A stretch of 64,000 nucleotides of DNA from Eubacteriales bacterium (GTDB lineage: Bacteria > Bacillota > Clostridia > Peptostreptococcales > Anaerovoracaceae). The notes beneath the pieces are model-generated. The model did no database searches and had not been told where the DNA came from. It saw nothing but the letters and a program-made list of their open reading frames with translations. The translations under genes and the position numbers were made by a program. Where the stretch lies: contig JAQWBM010000001.1 in assembly GCA_028706405.1 (NCBI GenBank), forward strand, positions 1 through 64,000, in the 5' to 3' direction. Positions 1-8,656 of the stretch are shown here, piece by piece. Each line of letters opens with the position of its first letter. Positions within the stretch are counted from its first letter, which is position 1.

Positions 1-1375
1 AAGACTGTTGTTCCAAGGGCATATCGCCAATCTCATCTAGAAATATCGTGCCGCCATCCGCCAATTCGAACTTGCCGGGAGCACCATGTCTGCGCGCCCC
101 TGTAAAAGCCCCCTCTACATAGCCAAAAAGCTCACTGCCGACCAATTCTCTTGGAACAGCAGCGCAATTGATCGCTACAAAGGGTTTTTTTCTGCGATTG
201 CTGCCGTTATGGATAGCTTGAGCAAACACTTCCTTTCCCGTACCGCTTTCTCCTGAAATCATAACTGTTTGTGAAATATTAGCAGTAAATATGGCTGATT
301 CCTTGGCTTGTTTTATACTTGTACTATTTCCCAAAATATCGTCAAATGTAAAAAGAGCCTTGCTGCCTATCATGTTGTGTACCAATCGCCGGACAGAGCT
401 GATTTCACGAAGTGTTGCCAACGCTCCAATAATATTGTTATCATAATGGATCGGACGTAAGGTTACGCTGCAATGAACAGTTGATTCGGGTAAATCAAAT
501 GATATCTCACGGTCGGTATAATTATACTCTGTATTTAATGCATCTATTAAACGCAGCTTAGCACTGATTTGAGAAAGGATAGGGTCGTTTATGTTTTTAA
601 TTTTAAGAAGATTTTCAGCTACATTATTGATGTGATTGATCACTCCTTGCTGATCTATGGTAATTAATCCATCCGACATATTATCCATTATAGAAAGCAG
701 AAAGCGATTGTTGATTTCCAGCCGGTTTTTTATTTCGTGACTTCTGAGTACATAAGTAATAGCGTTAGTGGCAGCCACTACCATACCCAGTGTATGAGAA
801 TGAACCTTCTCATACTGAGCAGACATATTAAGAACCGCTATAAGCGCGCCTGTATAATTAAAAATTGGAGACCCGGAACATGTCCAGGAATGACATCCCT
901 GAGTAAAATGCTCTGCGCCAACGATTTGTATGGGCTTTTCAGTTTCCAGGCATACACCTATAGCAGTAGTTCCCATATATTTTTCAGACCAGTTAACGCC
1001 GCAGGAAAGAGTAATATTTTGTGCATCCTCAATTACGTCTTGATCACCAATCAATTCCAGCAAAAACCCATCATGGTCACATAGCATAACCACAAAGCCT
1101 GAACCCTTAACAATTTGATACAACTGCTCCATGAAAGGGCGTGCTGTTTCAAGTATTGCCTGAAAGGGTCCGTGTTTAGCGGCATTAAGCTCTAACTGAT
1201 TTAAGGAATGGATTTCTGGACAATGAGGACTCAAACCGTAGCTTTGGCACCTGATCCAGGATTCCTTTATAACTTGACGCAGATGAGGGGAATCATACTG
1301 TTTTCCTGTTGACATATTGTTCCACATTTCCCGGGTAAAATTTTTTGAATTTTCATCAACTGAATATGACTGCAT
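1..1375 (-). CDS. Sigma-54-dependent transcriptional activator, AcoR/DhaR type (C-terminus beyond window)
   Basis: This is an enhancer-binding activator that would remodel sigma-54 RNA polymerase in response to a cytoplasmic signal. The visible 458 residues begin with the [13 protein letters not shown] signature of the AcoR/DhaR group, then a GAF-like sensor (about 75-215), a PAS-like segment (about 225-325) and the AAA+ domain from about 340. The Walker A motif GESGTGKE is at 375-382, the sigma-54 contact motif GAFTGA at 422-427 and the Walker B segment TIFLDEIGD at 443-451. The rest of the AAA+ domain and the helix-turn-helix lie outside the window. The start is the ATG at 1375, preceded by GGAGGGAG. 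It is divergent from alaS. The signal and target genes cannot be told; such regulators usually sit next to the catabolic operon they control, which would be to the left. Confidence 0.93.
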   Translation of the reverse strand, partial: MQSYSVDENSKNFTREMWNNMSTGKQYDSPHLRQVIKESWIRCQSYGLSPHCPEIHSLNQLELNAAKHGPFQAILETARPFMEQLYQIVKGSGFVVMLCDHDGFLLELIGDQDVIEDAQNITLSCGVNWSEKYMGTTAIGVCLETEKPIQIVGAEHFTQGCHSWTCSGSPIFNYTGALIAVLNMSAQYEKVHSHTLGMVVAATNAITYVLRSHEIKNRLEINNRFLLSIMDNMSDGLITIDQQGVINHINNVAENLLKIKNINDPILSQISAKLRLIDALNTEYNYTDREISFDLPESTVHCSVTLRPIHYDNNIIGALATLREISSVRRLVHNMIGSKALFTFDDILGNSTSIKQAKESAIFTANISQTVMISGESGTGKEVFAQAIHNGSNRRKKPFVAINCAAVPRELVGSELFGYVEGAFTGARRHGAPGKFELADGGTIFLDEIGDMPLEQQS

Positions 1376-1676
1376 CTAATATCTCCCTCCTTAAGTAATG
1401 TAATGTTTCGTTACTTATTTAAATCAACTATATCATAAGATTATGAATATTTAAACAAATTATAACGTTGAATTGTATAAATTGAATAGAAAGGGCAGGG
1501 TGCTTATGGTATAATATCCGTAAAATTTCTTTATTTATGATATAATTATTGAGTTATTGAGTACTTACAAGTTTTACAGGAGATGTAAGAAAAATTTCTA
1601 GTCAAAACTTTTCTGCTTAAGCGTTATAATCGCTTTAAAATAGATGTAAACGGCAACATTAGGAGGATAATATTTA
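1376..1676. other. Divergent intergenic region before alaS
   Basis: These 301 bases separate the sigma-54 activator from alaS. A TGGTATAAT extended -10 on the plus strand at 1508-1515 is the best candidate alaS promoter; no good -35 is visible. A second TATAAT-like box lies near 1625. An AGGAGG ribosome site precedes the alaS ATG. No T-box consensus (GGGTGGNACCGCG) is seen, so tRNA-sensing control of alaS is not supported by the sequence. Confidence 0.5.
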
Positions 1677-4301
1677 ATGGATAAAATAGGATTAAATGAA
1701 TTAAGGAGCATGTTTCTGGAATTCTACGAAGGTAAAGATCATTATAAGAGAAAAAGCTTTTCGCTGGTTCCGGAAAAGGATAAGAGCCTTCTCTTAATCA
1801 ATTCTGGAATGGCTCCCTTGAAATCATATTTTGCAGGACTGGAAACACCGCCAAACAAAAGAATGACCACCTGTCAGAAATGCATACGTACCGGTGATAT
1901 CGAAAACGTTGGATATACGTCAAGACACGGCACATTTTTTGAAATGCTTGGAAGCTTTTCCTTTGGTGACTACTTTAAGCTGGAGTCTCTTGTCTGGGGC
2001 TGGGAATTCATAACACAGGTATTGAAAATGCCGGAAGACAAGTTATGGGCAAGCATATATGAAGAAGACATGGAAGCATATGACATTTGGAAAAATACAA
2101 TTGGACTTCCGGAAGAAAGGATTGTTGCTCTGGGTAAAGAGGACAATTTCTGGGAAATTGGAACAGGCCCATGCGGTCCGTGTTCTGAAATATATTATGA
2201 CAGAGGAGAAAGCTATGGATGTGATAATCCGGACTGTAAACCGGGCTGTGAATGCGACCGGTATGTAGAATTCTGGAATCATGTATTTACACAGTTTAAT
2301 AAAGATGACTCTGGTAATTATACGCCGCTTGCTCATCCGAATATTGACACCGGAATGGGTCTGGAAAGGCTGGCGTGTATCATGCAGGACGTGGATTCGA
2401 TTTTTAATGTGGACACCATCCAATATATTTTGGACGCGGTAGTTCAATTATCCGGCATTAAATACGAACAAGGAAGCGCAAAAACGGATGTATCCATCCG
2501 AATTATTACGGACCATGTCCGTTCTGTAACCTTTATGATTGCGGATGGAATTCTGCCTAGCAACGAGGGCAGGGGGTACGTGCTCAGACGCCTTCTGCGC
2601 AGAGCGGCAAGACATGGAAGGCTCTTGGGGATACGCAACTCTTTTTTGGCAAATTTATCAATAAAAGTAATTGAAGCTTCAGGCAGTGCTTACCCTGAGT
2701 TGGAAGAGAAAAAAGACTATATCCATAAGATATTAAGCGTTGAGGAAGAAAAATTTAGCACCACCATAGATCAGGGGACAGCGATCATACACGATTATAT
2801 CAAAGAATTGAACGATTCCGGCAATACGATCTTATCAGGAGATAATGCTTTTAAGCTGTACGATACCTATGGTTTTCCGTTTGAACTCACACAGGAAATC
2901 CTGGCGGAAAATGGCTGTACTGCTGATGTTGAAGGCTTTAACAAGAACATGCTGCATCAAAAAGAGCAGGCCAGAGCTGCAAGAAAAACTGAAGAAGACG
3001 AAGGCTGGGCTGATGATACAGCAATGTTTGCAGATGAAAAACCAACCGAATTTGTGGGATACGATACTCTCTCCAGCAAAAGTACTATAAATAATCTTTT
3101 CCTGAATAATCAGCCTGTAAATAAATTGCAGGAAGGGGATTCCGGTATGTTACTTTTGGACAAAACCCCATTTTATGCAGAAAGCGGCGGGCAGGTAAGC
3201 GATACTGGAATAATAAAAGGTAAAAACAGTATAATAAAAGTGCAATCTGTTACGAATATTCATGGAATATTTGCTCACAAAGTCAGGATAATACAAGGTG
3301 AGGTCGAAATTGGAGAGGAAGCAGAAGCTCAGGTTGATATCCAAAACAGAAACAACACTGCACGAAACCACACAGGTACCCACATTTTGCATAAGGCTTT
3401 AAGGGTAGTATTGGGAAACCATGTAGAACAAGCAGGCTCAAGCGTCAATCCCGAGAGCTTACGTTTTGATTTCACTCATTTTGAAGCTGTTTCCAATGAA
3501 GACCTTCAAAAAATCGAATCAATAGTAAATGAAAAGATCAATTATTTTCTACCTGTAAAGACGCAGATTATGACTATTGAAGAAGCAAAAAAATCTGGAG
3601 CAATTGCATTGTTTGATGAAAAATACGGAGAAAAGGTACGTGTCGTATCCGTTGGAGATTACAGCACAGAGCTTTGTGGCGGAACACACATCAGCAACTC
3701 AGGACAAATTGGAGCATTCCGAATCACCGGTGAAAATGGAATAGCCGCCGGTGTGAGAAGGATAGAGGCTATAACTGGCACAAGCCTTTATAAAAAGCTG
3801 CGAACCGAAGAGGATTTGATAAACTCTGCTGCGGAAGCGCTTAAGACGAATGTATCAGGACTGTTAAACAAGATTTATTTACTGAATGATGAATGTAAAG
3901 CCAGTAAAAAAGAGCTTGAGGAGCTAAAAAAACAGGCGATGAGCACCGGATTAAACGATATGGTAGAAAACGCCAAGGTGATCAATGGAGTGCGATTGAT
4001 CACTCACGCTTTTAAGGATTATGATATTAACGACCTTAGAAGCTTATCCGATGATATAAGAGTGCAAAGCAAGAGCGTTATTATCGTATTTGCAACAGAA
4101 AACAACCATAAAGTGACCTTTATGGTATCTGTATCTGACGATCTTTTGGAAAAAGGATATCATGCAGGGAATATGATCAAAAAAATAGCAGCGGCAGCCG
4201 GAGGCGGTGGCGGAGGAAAGGCAGATATGGCACAAGCCGGAGCAAAGGATCCCTCTAAAATAAAAGATGCCCTGGATGCGGCTGCCGCATTGATAAATTA
4301 A
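1677..4301 (+). CDS. alaS: Alanyl-tRNA synthetase
   Basis: This cytoplasmic class II synthetase charges tRNA-Ala and edits mischarged seryl- and glycyl-tRNA. The 874 residues match the family length. The order is the aminoacylation core (about 1-240), the tRNA-recognition region, the editing domain with zinc ligands H565/H569 (HTGTH) and C667/H671 (CGGTH), then a coiled coil and the C-terminal DHHA1 domain with the glycine-rich GGGGGGKADMAQAG motif. A Cys-rich insert near 185-195 (CDNPDCKPGCEC) is a zinc-knuckle-like loop seen in some bacterial AlaRS. The start is ATG with an AGGAGG site about 12 bases upstream. ireB and ruvX follow on the same strand, the order usual in Firmicutes. Confidence 0.98.
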   Translation: MDKIGLNELRSMFLEFYEGKDHYKRKSFSLVPEKDKSLLLINSGMAPLKSYFAGLETPPNKRMTTCQKCIRTGDIENVGYTSRHGTFFEMLGSFSFGDYFKLESLVWGWEFITQVLKMPEDKLWASIYEEDMEAYDIWKNTIGLPEERIVALGKEDNFWEIGTGPCGPCSEIYYDRGESYGCDNPDCKPGCECDRYVEFWNHVFTQFNKDDSGNYTPLAHPNIDTGMGLERLACIMQDVDSIFNVDTIQYILDAVVQLSGIKYEQGSAKTDVSIRIITDHVRSVTFMIADGILPSNEGRGYVLRRLLRRAARHGRLLGIRNSFLANLSIKVIEASGSAYPELEEKKDYIHKILSVEEEKFSTTIDQGTAIIHDYIKELNDSGNTILSGDNAFKLYDTYGFPFELTQEILAENGCTADVEGFNKNMLHQKEQARAARKTEEDEGWADDTAMFADEKPTEFVGYDTLSSKSTINNLFLNNQPVNKLQEGDSGMLLLDKTPFYAESGGQVSDTGIIKGKNSIIKVQSVTNIHGIFAHKVRIIQGEVEIGEEAEAQVDIQNRNNTARNHTGTHILHKALRVVLGNHVEQAGSSVNPESLRFDFTHFEAVSNEDLQKIESIVNEKINYFLPVKTQIMTIEEAKKSGAIALFDEKYGEKVRVVSVGDYSTELCGGTHISNSGQIGAFRITGENGIAAGVRRIEAITGTSLYKKLRTEEDLINSAAEALKTNVSGLLNKIYLLNDECKASKKELEELKKQAMSTGLNDMVENAKVINGVRLITHAFKDYDINDLRSLSDDIRVQSKSVIIVFATENNHKVTFMVSVSDDLLEKGYHAGNMIKKIAAAAGGGGGGKADMAQAGAKDPSKIKDALDAAAALIN

Positions 4302-4352
4302 GGCAGCCTTAAGCGGTATGTATTACAACATTATTAAAATTTGTAAAACACC

Positions 4353-4382
4353 TTGTTTAAGGCATCAACCTTTTGTTATAAT
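4353..4382 (+). promoter_or_regulatory. Probable sigma-A promoter for ireB
   Basis: TTGTTT at 4353-4358 and TATAAT at 4377-4382 are separated by 18 bases, 27 bases upstream of the ireB ATG. This suggests ireB can be transcribed independently of alaS. It rests on motif reading only. Confidence 0.5.
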
Positions 4383-4409
4383 AAAACGTATAAAGAAAGA
4401 AGGTGAACA

Positions 4410-4658
4410 ATGGACAGGAATACTATATTGTTTAATAGCCCTGAAAAAGGGGAACAACAAACAACAGAAGAGATACTGCGAACTGTTTACAATGCTTTAG
4501 AGGAAAAAGGTTACAATGCAATAGACCAGATGGTAGGGTATATTCTGTCTGGAGACCCTTCATATATCACGGGACATAATAATGCCAGAAATATTATCAG
4601 ACACATTGAACGGGATGACTTAGTAGAAGAGTTGCTCAGAGCATTTCTAAAAAAATAG
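4410..4658 (+). CDS. ireB: IreB family regulatory phosphoprotein (UPF0297)
   Basis: This small cytoplasmic protein of 82 residues matches the IreB/YrzL family along its whole length (N-terminal NTILFN, middle [31 protein letters not shown]). In Enterococcus the homologue is a substrate of the PASTA kinase IreK and restrains cephalosporin resistance; the role here is inferred. It starts at an ATG after AAGAAGGTGAAC and lies between alaS and ruvX, the conserved position of this family. N-terminal threonine T5 is a candidate phosphosite by analogy only. Confidence 0.93.
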   Translation: MDRNTILFNSPEKGEQQTTEEILRTVYNALEEKGYNAIDQMVGYILSGDPSYITGHNNARNIIRHIERDDLVEELLRAFLKK

Positions 4659-4719
4659 AAAGCATTCGATAAGCATGTTTGTAGATCCCAAAAACATGTT
4701 ATCATATCATAGCATTAAA

Positions 4720-4751
4720 AAAGCGGGGCTGTTGAGTTCCGCTTTCTTTTT
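4720..4751 (+). terminator. Rho-independent terminator after ireB
   Basis: AAAGCGG (4720-4726) and CCGCTTT (4739-4745) form a perfect 7-bp stem, followed by CTTTTT. It is placed between ireB and ruvX, so ruvX may have its own promoter or depend on read-through. Confidence 0.75.
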
Positions 4752-4845
4752 GTAATGATTCCATTATTAAACACGAGATTTTGCAAGTCAGGAACCGCGG
4801 AAACATGTTTTTTAGCCCAAAAAGGAAGGATAATATAAAATTCAC

Positions 4846-5292
4846 ATGAAAATAATTGCACTGGATGTAGGAGATAAAACGATAGGAGTCGCTCTTAGTG
4901 ATGAGCTGAAGATAACAGCGCAAGGTCTTATGACCATAGAGCGTGTTGGCATTCGAAAAGATACCGGCAAAATCATAGACTTGATCCGAGAACATGACTG
5001 TGACACCGTAGTTGTTGGTTTGCCAAAGAATCTGAACGGAACAAACAGTATCCAGACTGATAAGGTATATGAATTTAAAACTATGCTGGAAAACAAAATG
5101 AAGAGCTCAGGAATGAAGGATATCCTTATAATCTTTCAGGATGAAAGATTTACCACGCTTATGGCTGAAAGAGTTTTGATTGAGGCGGATGTCAGCCGGA
5201 AAAAACGGAAAGAAGTCATAGATAAACAAGCGGCTGTTTTAATACTGCAAGGATATCTGGATTATTTAAGAAATACTATTATTAAATCTTAA
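4846..5292 (+). CDS. ruvX: Holliday junction resolvase-like / pre-16S rRNA nuclease YqgF
   Basis: This RNase H-fold protein of 148 residues opens with the family motif ALDVGDKTIGVALSD, in which the Asp is a catalytic metal ligand. It continues with VVGLPKNLNGT and the helical FQDERFTTLMAE stretch holding the further acidic residues. In E. coli the homologue trims pre-16S rRNA; a Holliday-junction role was proposed earlier. The start is ATG with an AAGGAAGG site. It is the third gene of the alaS-ireB-ruvX group and is followed by a clear terminator. Confidence 0.95.
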   Translation: MKIIALDVGDKTIGVALSDELKITAQGLMTIERVGIRKDTGKIIDLIREHDCDTVVVGLPKNLNGTNSIQTDKVYEFKTMLENKMKSSGMKDILIIFQDERFTTLMAERVLIEADVSRKKRKEVIDKQAAVLILQGYLDYLRNTIIKS

Positions 5293-5319
5293 AAGGTATA
5301 AATATAACATGTCTATAAC

Positions 5320-5370
5320 ATACCCCTGAAATTCATCGGAACGAATGAACGAATGGAGGGGTATTATTTT
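5320..5370 (+). terminator. Terminator after ruvX
   Basis: ATACCCCT (5320-5327) pairs with AGGGGTAT (5357-5364), and a T-rich tail (TATTATTTT) follows on the plus strand. The loop itself contains short complementary ATTCAT/ATGAAC pieces. Confidence 0.75.
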
Positions 5371-5373
5371 CCG

Positions 5374-5415
5374 GCATAACTGTTCCTAAAATGTATATTT
5401 TGGGAATAGTTATGC
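5374..5415. repeat. Imperfect inverted repeat at the 3' edge of the restriction-modification gene
   Basis: GCATAACTGTTCC (5374-5386) is the near complement of GGGAATAGTTATGC (5402-5415), and the AT-rich centre continues the pairing, giving roughly 20 bp of stem. No T-run follows on either strand, so a simple terminator is unlikely. It lies 35 bases past the stop codon of the restriction-modification gene and could mark an insertion boundary. Confidence 0.55.
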
Positions 5416-5450
5416 TTATCAAATATGATTATGATAATGATCCTCTAATA

Positions 5451-7796
5451 TTAAAATATCGTACTCTTAATTTTTTTAAGCATAGTTAATTGTATTTTAT
5501 TTTTTCTTTCAATCAATTGTTGTTTTTCTCTTTCTAAATCATCTAGTTCTTTAACTAAAACAGGTACAATCTTTTCATCAAACGGAATGTCAATATCACC
5601 CACGGTATCTTTATTGAGCGTATTTCCTTTTGCTGCTCGATTAGCTGTGTAATCTAAAGTTGGAAGTATATAATATAAATATTTTCTAATAATTGGATCA
5701 TTAATTACTAATCCAGCTATTGCTTCGTTTGTATATAGAGGGTTTTTTGTTATAGCGACTTTCCCTATTGTTAGTTTAAAGCTAAACAATAAGGTGCCTG
5801 CCGGTAACAACTTGTTTTCTTTAATCGCTTTATCAGTAATGTATTGTGAAGAATCATCAATATACATTTGATCAGTCATATCACTTATCCTAACCCAAAT
5901 ATTTGAGCCGCCAAACCAATTTGATTCATCATTAGTTGGAGGTGTAAATCCAATAATAATTTTATTGTCCTTTACTAAACTTTTGAGTTTAACTGTTTTA
6001 CGATACTTTGTTTTATCTTGATATGTACTAAAAGATAAGCTATATTTATTATCAATAATTTGAGTCTTATTAACAAAGAATGATTTTGAAGTAGTCAGCT
6101 TGTCTTTCCAAATTTGTTTTAACAATATAATGTCATCATCGTTTATTTTTTTTCGTCCTTTCTTGCTTGATGTTTTTTGATACCCGTCTTGCTCAACGTC
6201 AAAAAACCACACGTCTTTTGTTTTCTCACTTTTGTCAAAAACAATAATGCTTGTTGGTTGCCCCGTATATGGTTTAAATACAAAAGAATGAAGCCTTATT
6301 ATAGCAATGATATTAGATTGTTCAACAAGAATCTTTCTGATTTTTATATTTTCTGATGATAAATCGAACAATACACCTTCCGGAACAACAACTGCTGCTC
6401 GGCCAGTATTTTTAAGGCTATCAAAAATATGTTTAAGGAAAATCGGGTTTGCGTCAGTAGTTTCAAATCCATAGTATATACCAAAATTGGTTTTTTGTGA
6501 AAAAGCGTAATTACTTAATACCACATCAAATCTTTTATCATCTTCATTTTTGCTATTTAAATAGTCATCGTGTTCAGAATTAAAAGCACTATTTTTTGTT
6601 ATGGGAAACTCTAAACAATCCTTTTGTTCTACGTTATTATGCCCATCTCCCATAATAATCATATTCATCTTTGCAATTTTTGCCGTATTAGTAATTTCAC
6701 GCCCAAAAATCGTATGGCGTTCCAAAATACCAATGTTTTCGGATGTCTGTTTGCACTTAATTCCAATGTTTTTAAATGCCTCTATCAAAAAGCCTCCTGT
6801 ACCACAACACGGATCATAAACAGTTTCATAAAATTTTAAGTCTATTAATTCTATCATTAATTTTACAATATGCCGTGGAGTAAAATATTCTCCCAAATCG
6901 TTCCCGACACTTATTGAATTTTTTAAAAAATACTCAAATGCATCACCCTTAATATCTGAATTGGTGTCTAATAAATTACCAAGTTCTGAAATTTTTTTAA
7001 TAATATCTCTTAAATTTTCACATTTGTTAATATTCAGTTTGTTGTTGAAAATTTTCTCAGATTTATTATAGTTTTTGTCTAACTCTCGCAAAACAGTGTC
7101 GTTAATATAATTATAAAGTTCTATTGCTGGTTTATCTTTATAGTAATCCCAACAATATATTACATCTAATTTTCTTTTTTCACCATTTAATTCTCTCTGC
7201 GCTTCGATATCGCTTATTAATTTTAAGAATAACAAATTTGCAAATTCAGTAAATCTCTCTTTACCTTCTGAAAGACCATCTTTTCTTAAAATATCATTTG
7301 CTTCTTTAAATACCTTTATTAATTCAATTTTAGTATGTCTTACTTTGCTTTCACTGAATATCTTGCTTCCGGTTTTGACAAAGAGTTTTAAGCGTTTTTC
7401 GTTCAAAAATTCTGTGACTATTTCAGAGTTATAATACAAAAAATCCTCATCTTTAATACTGTAGGTTTGAATAAATATTCCATCGGTAACAAACACAATG
7501 TCAATATCTAACGGAATCGCATATTTATTAATGGCTTGATCTAATGCTTCCTTAAGACTTTTCCCTTCGCGTTTTGCCTCAATAATTGCTAACGGTTGGA
7601 AATCATCACTTGAATATAAAACATAGTCAGGCCTATTTCCTTTGAATTTTAAATTTTCTTCTTCGGTCCTAGCTTGTTCAAAAAAACAATTTCGCTTTGG
7701 ATTTCCTTTTTCTAAAATCCATCCCAAATTGATTAGAAGATTATTTATCCAATCACGAGTATCACTTTCTAAAGGCCTTGTGAACATATGTCTCAT
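5451..7796 (-). CDS. Single-chain restriction-modification enzyme: nuclease-like, N6-adenine methyltransferase and specificity domains
   Basis: The 781 residues fuse three type I-like parts. The N-terminus resembles HsdR_N: D57 followed by E73-A-K75 fits a PD-(D/E)xK nuclease. A helical region precedes an HsdM-type methyltransferase with GEYFTPRHIV (302-311) and the SAM motif DPCCGTGGF (329-336). Motif IV reads NYAF (429-432) instead of the usual NPPF. Residues about 600-760 match one half of an HsdS subunit (GFTPPTND, GTLLFSFKLTIGKVAI, TNEAIAGL) and end in a coiled coil (about 745-775). No ATPase or helicase part is present, and no separate hsdR or hsdS lies nearby. It resembles type IIG or BcgI-like enzymes. 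The gene is distinctly AT-rich compared with its neighbours, which suggests horizontal acquisition. The start ATG has AGAGGAT about 11 bases upstream. Confidence 0.85.
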   Translation of the reverse strand: MRHMFTRPLESDTRDWINNLLINLGWILEKGNPKRNCFFEQARTEEENLKFKGNRPDYVLYSSDDFQPLAIIEAKREGKSLKEALDQAINKYAIPLDIDIVFVTDGIFIQTYSIKDEDFLYYNSEIVTEFLNEKRLKLFVKTGSKIFSESKVRHTKIELIKVFKEANDILRKDGLSEGKERFTEFANLLFLKLISDIEAQRELNGEKRKLDVIYCWDYYKDKPAIELYNYINDTVLRELDKNYNKSEKIFNNKLNINKCENLRDIIKKISELGNLLDTNSDIKGDAFEYFLKNSISVGNDLGEYFTPRHIVKLMIELIDLKFYETVYDPCCGTGGFLIEAFKNIGIKCKQTSENIGILERHTIFGREITNTAKIAKMNMIIMGDGHNNVEQKDCLEFPITKNSAFNSEHDDYLNSKNEDDKRFDVVLSNYAFSQKTNFGIYYGFETTDANPIFLKHIFDSLKNTGRAAVVVPEGVLFDLSSENIKIRKILVEQSNIIAIIRLHSFVFKPYTGQPTSIIVFDKSEKTKDVWFFDVEQDGYQKTSSKKGRKKINDDDIILLKQIWKDKLTTSKSFFVNKTQIIDNKYSLSFSTYQDKTKYRKTVKLKSLVKDNKIIIGFTPPTNDESNWFGGSNIWVRISDMTDQMYIDDSSQYITDKAIKENKLLPAGTLLFSFKLTIGKVAITKNPLYTNEAIAGLVINDPIIRKYLYYILPTLDYTANRAAKGNTLNKDTVGDIDIPFDEKIVPVLVKELDDLEREKQQLIERKNKIQLTMLKKIKSTIF

Positions 7797-8106
7797 AATT
7801 AATAATATCCTCTCTTGTTAAATTCAAATAAACTATCACAACACAGCTTTGTTATTGCGGTCAATTACTCCACCTTAGTAGTTCCATGACCACGCTTGGA
7901 ACCTGTACCTGATAAGTTTTATCAATTTTCACACATTTATTGCACTATGTCAAGGTATAATCCTTTTAAGATATCTCAAAATTGTCTATTGTAATGAGGC
8001 ACAAGTAATCGAGTGGTTATTTCAATTTATTATGTCAACGCTATAAAGTTATGTCAACCTTATTAAATTATGTAATCATATTAAGAATTCTACTTATAGA
8101 TAGTTC
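7797..8106. other. AT-rich intergenic region upstream of the restriction-modification gene
   Basis: No convincing gene lies in these 310 bases. On the minus strand TTGACA (complement of 7948-7953) could be a -35 box for the restriction-modification gene, with only a weak -10. A perfect 6-bp inverted repeat GTTCCA/TGGAAC with a 10-base spacer sits at 7881-7902, downstream of that promoter, and could be an operator. The 8030-8086 end holds a three-unit repeat, annotated separately. Confidence 0.4.
8030..8086. repeat. Three direct repeats with 19-bp period
   Basis: TTATGTCAAC occurs at 8030-8039 and 8049-8058, and a decayed copy TTATGTAATC occurs at 8068-8077, each exactly 19 bases apart. Regularly phased short repeats are typical of protein-binding arrays, plasmid or phage iterons, or the ends of IS21-like elements. 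No transposase is present. Confidence 0.55.
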
Positions 8107-8409
8107 TTAAATATATACTGGTATAAGAAGTGTTTGACCGGGATAAATACTTTCAGCTGATACATCGTTGACTTTGCAAATTTCATATACGATTTTTCTT
8201 ATATCCTTATTATCCGGTCCGAATTCCCTGGCTAAATCCCATAACGTATCTCCGGTTTGAACTCTGATTTCTGAATACGTTGTTTTTGTCAGACTTTCTG
8301 CATTATAGGTTCCAATGATCGTACCTGCAGCGCTAAAAATCACAAATAAAACGATTGTTAAAAACAAAGTAAAACGGATCTTAGATTTTATCCTGTATTT
8401 CCTTCTCAT
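8107..8409 (-). CDS. LysM-domain membrane protein, YneA-like
   Basis: This 100-residue protein has a basic N-terminus, one membrane segment (about 14-35) and a C-terminal LysM module (VQTGDTLWDLAREFG to IYPGQTLLIPVYI). That is the architecture of YneA, the SOS-induced division inhibitor of Bacillus. The chosen ATG at 8409 has GAGGAGG eight bases upstream; the longer reading from 8445 has no ribosome site and would run into the regulatory region. Upstream lie a strong promoter and three LexA-like boxes, which supports an SOS role. The usual divergent lexA neighbour is absent. Identity as YneA rests on architecture and regulation, not on close similarity. Confidence 0.8.
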   Translation of the reverse strand: MRRKYRIKSKIRFTLFLTIVLFVIFSAAGTIIGTYNAESLTKTTYSEIRVQTGDTLWDLAREFGPDNKDIRKIVYEICKVNDVSAESIYPGQTLLIPVYI

Positions 8410-8437
8410 AATGGCAGCCTCCTCTATTCTCATGTTT

Positions 8438-8507
8438 AAACACATGTTCTTGCCTAATGATACCAGAATATGCGTTCTTTGTAAAGCAAAATATTAAACA
8501 TTTGTTC
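8438..8507 (-). promoter_or_regulatory. SOS-type promoter of the LysM gene
   Basis: Read on the minus strand, TTTACA (8480-8485) and TATCAT (8457-8462) are spaced by 17 bases. Three LexA/DinR-like boxes of the form GAAC-N4-GTTY surround them: GAACAAATGTTT (8496-8507), the weaker GAACGCATATTC (8466-8477, between -35 and -10) and GAACATGTGTTT (8438-8449, downstream of -10). The Firmicutes LexA consensus core is GAACNNNNGTTY. Occupancy would block the polymerase. Confidence 0.75.
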
Positions 8508-8656
8508 TTTTTAATGTGTGAATATTTTAGGGGGACTTAACGACTTAACAAGGTGATTTCATTGAGCATAAAAGAAATGTAAATTTTAGAAGTGCTTAGA
8601 AGTGCCTGACCAGATTGTTTAGTACTTAGATCATTCTATTTTGTGAATTTATCAGA

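Noticed and set aside
737..1084. 115-residue plus-strand frame
   Set aside because: It lies opposite the GAF domain of the sigma-54 activator, which has clear motifs in its own frame.
1376..1676. T-box riboswitch upstream of alaS
   Set aside because: No GGGTGGNACCGCG-like antiterminator sequence and no terminator hairpin are visible in the leader.
8540..8585. Start of a decayed lexA divergent from the LysM gene
   Set aside because: An AAGGTG site and a 6-codon frame from TTG at about 8563 exist, but the peptide does not resemble LexA and nothing further downstream supports a remnant.
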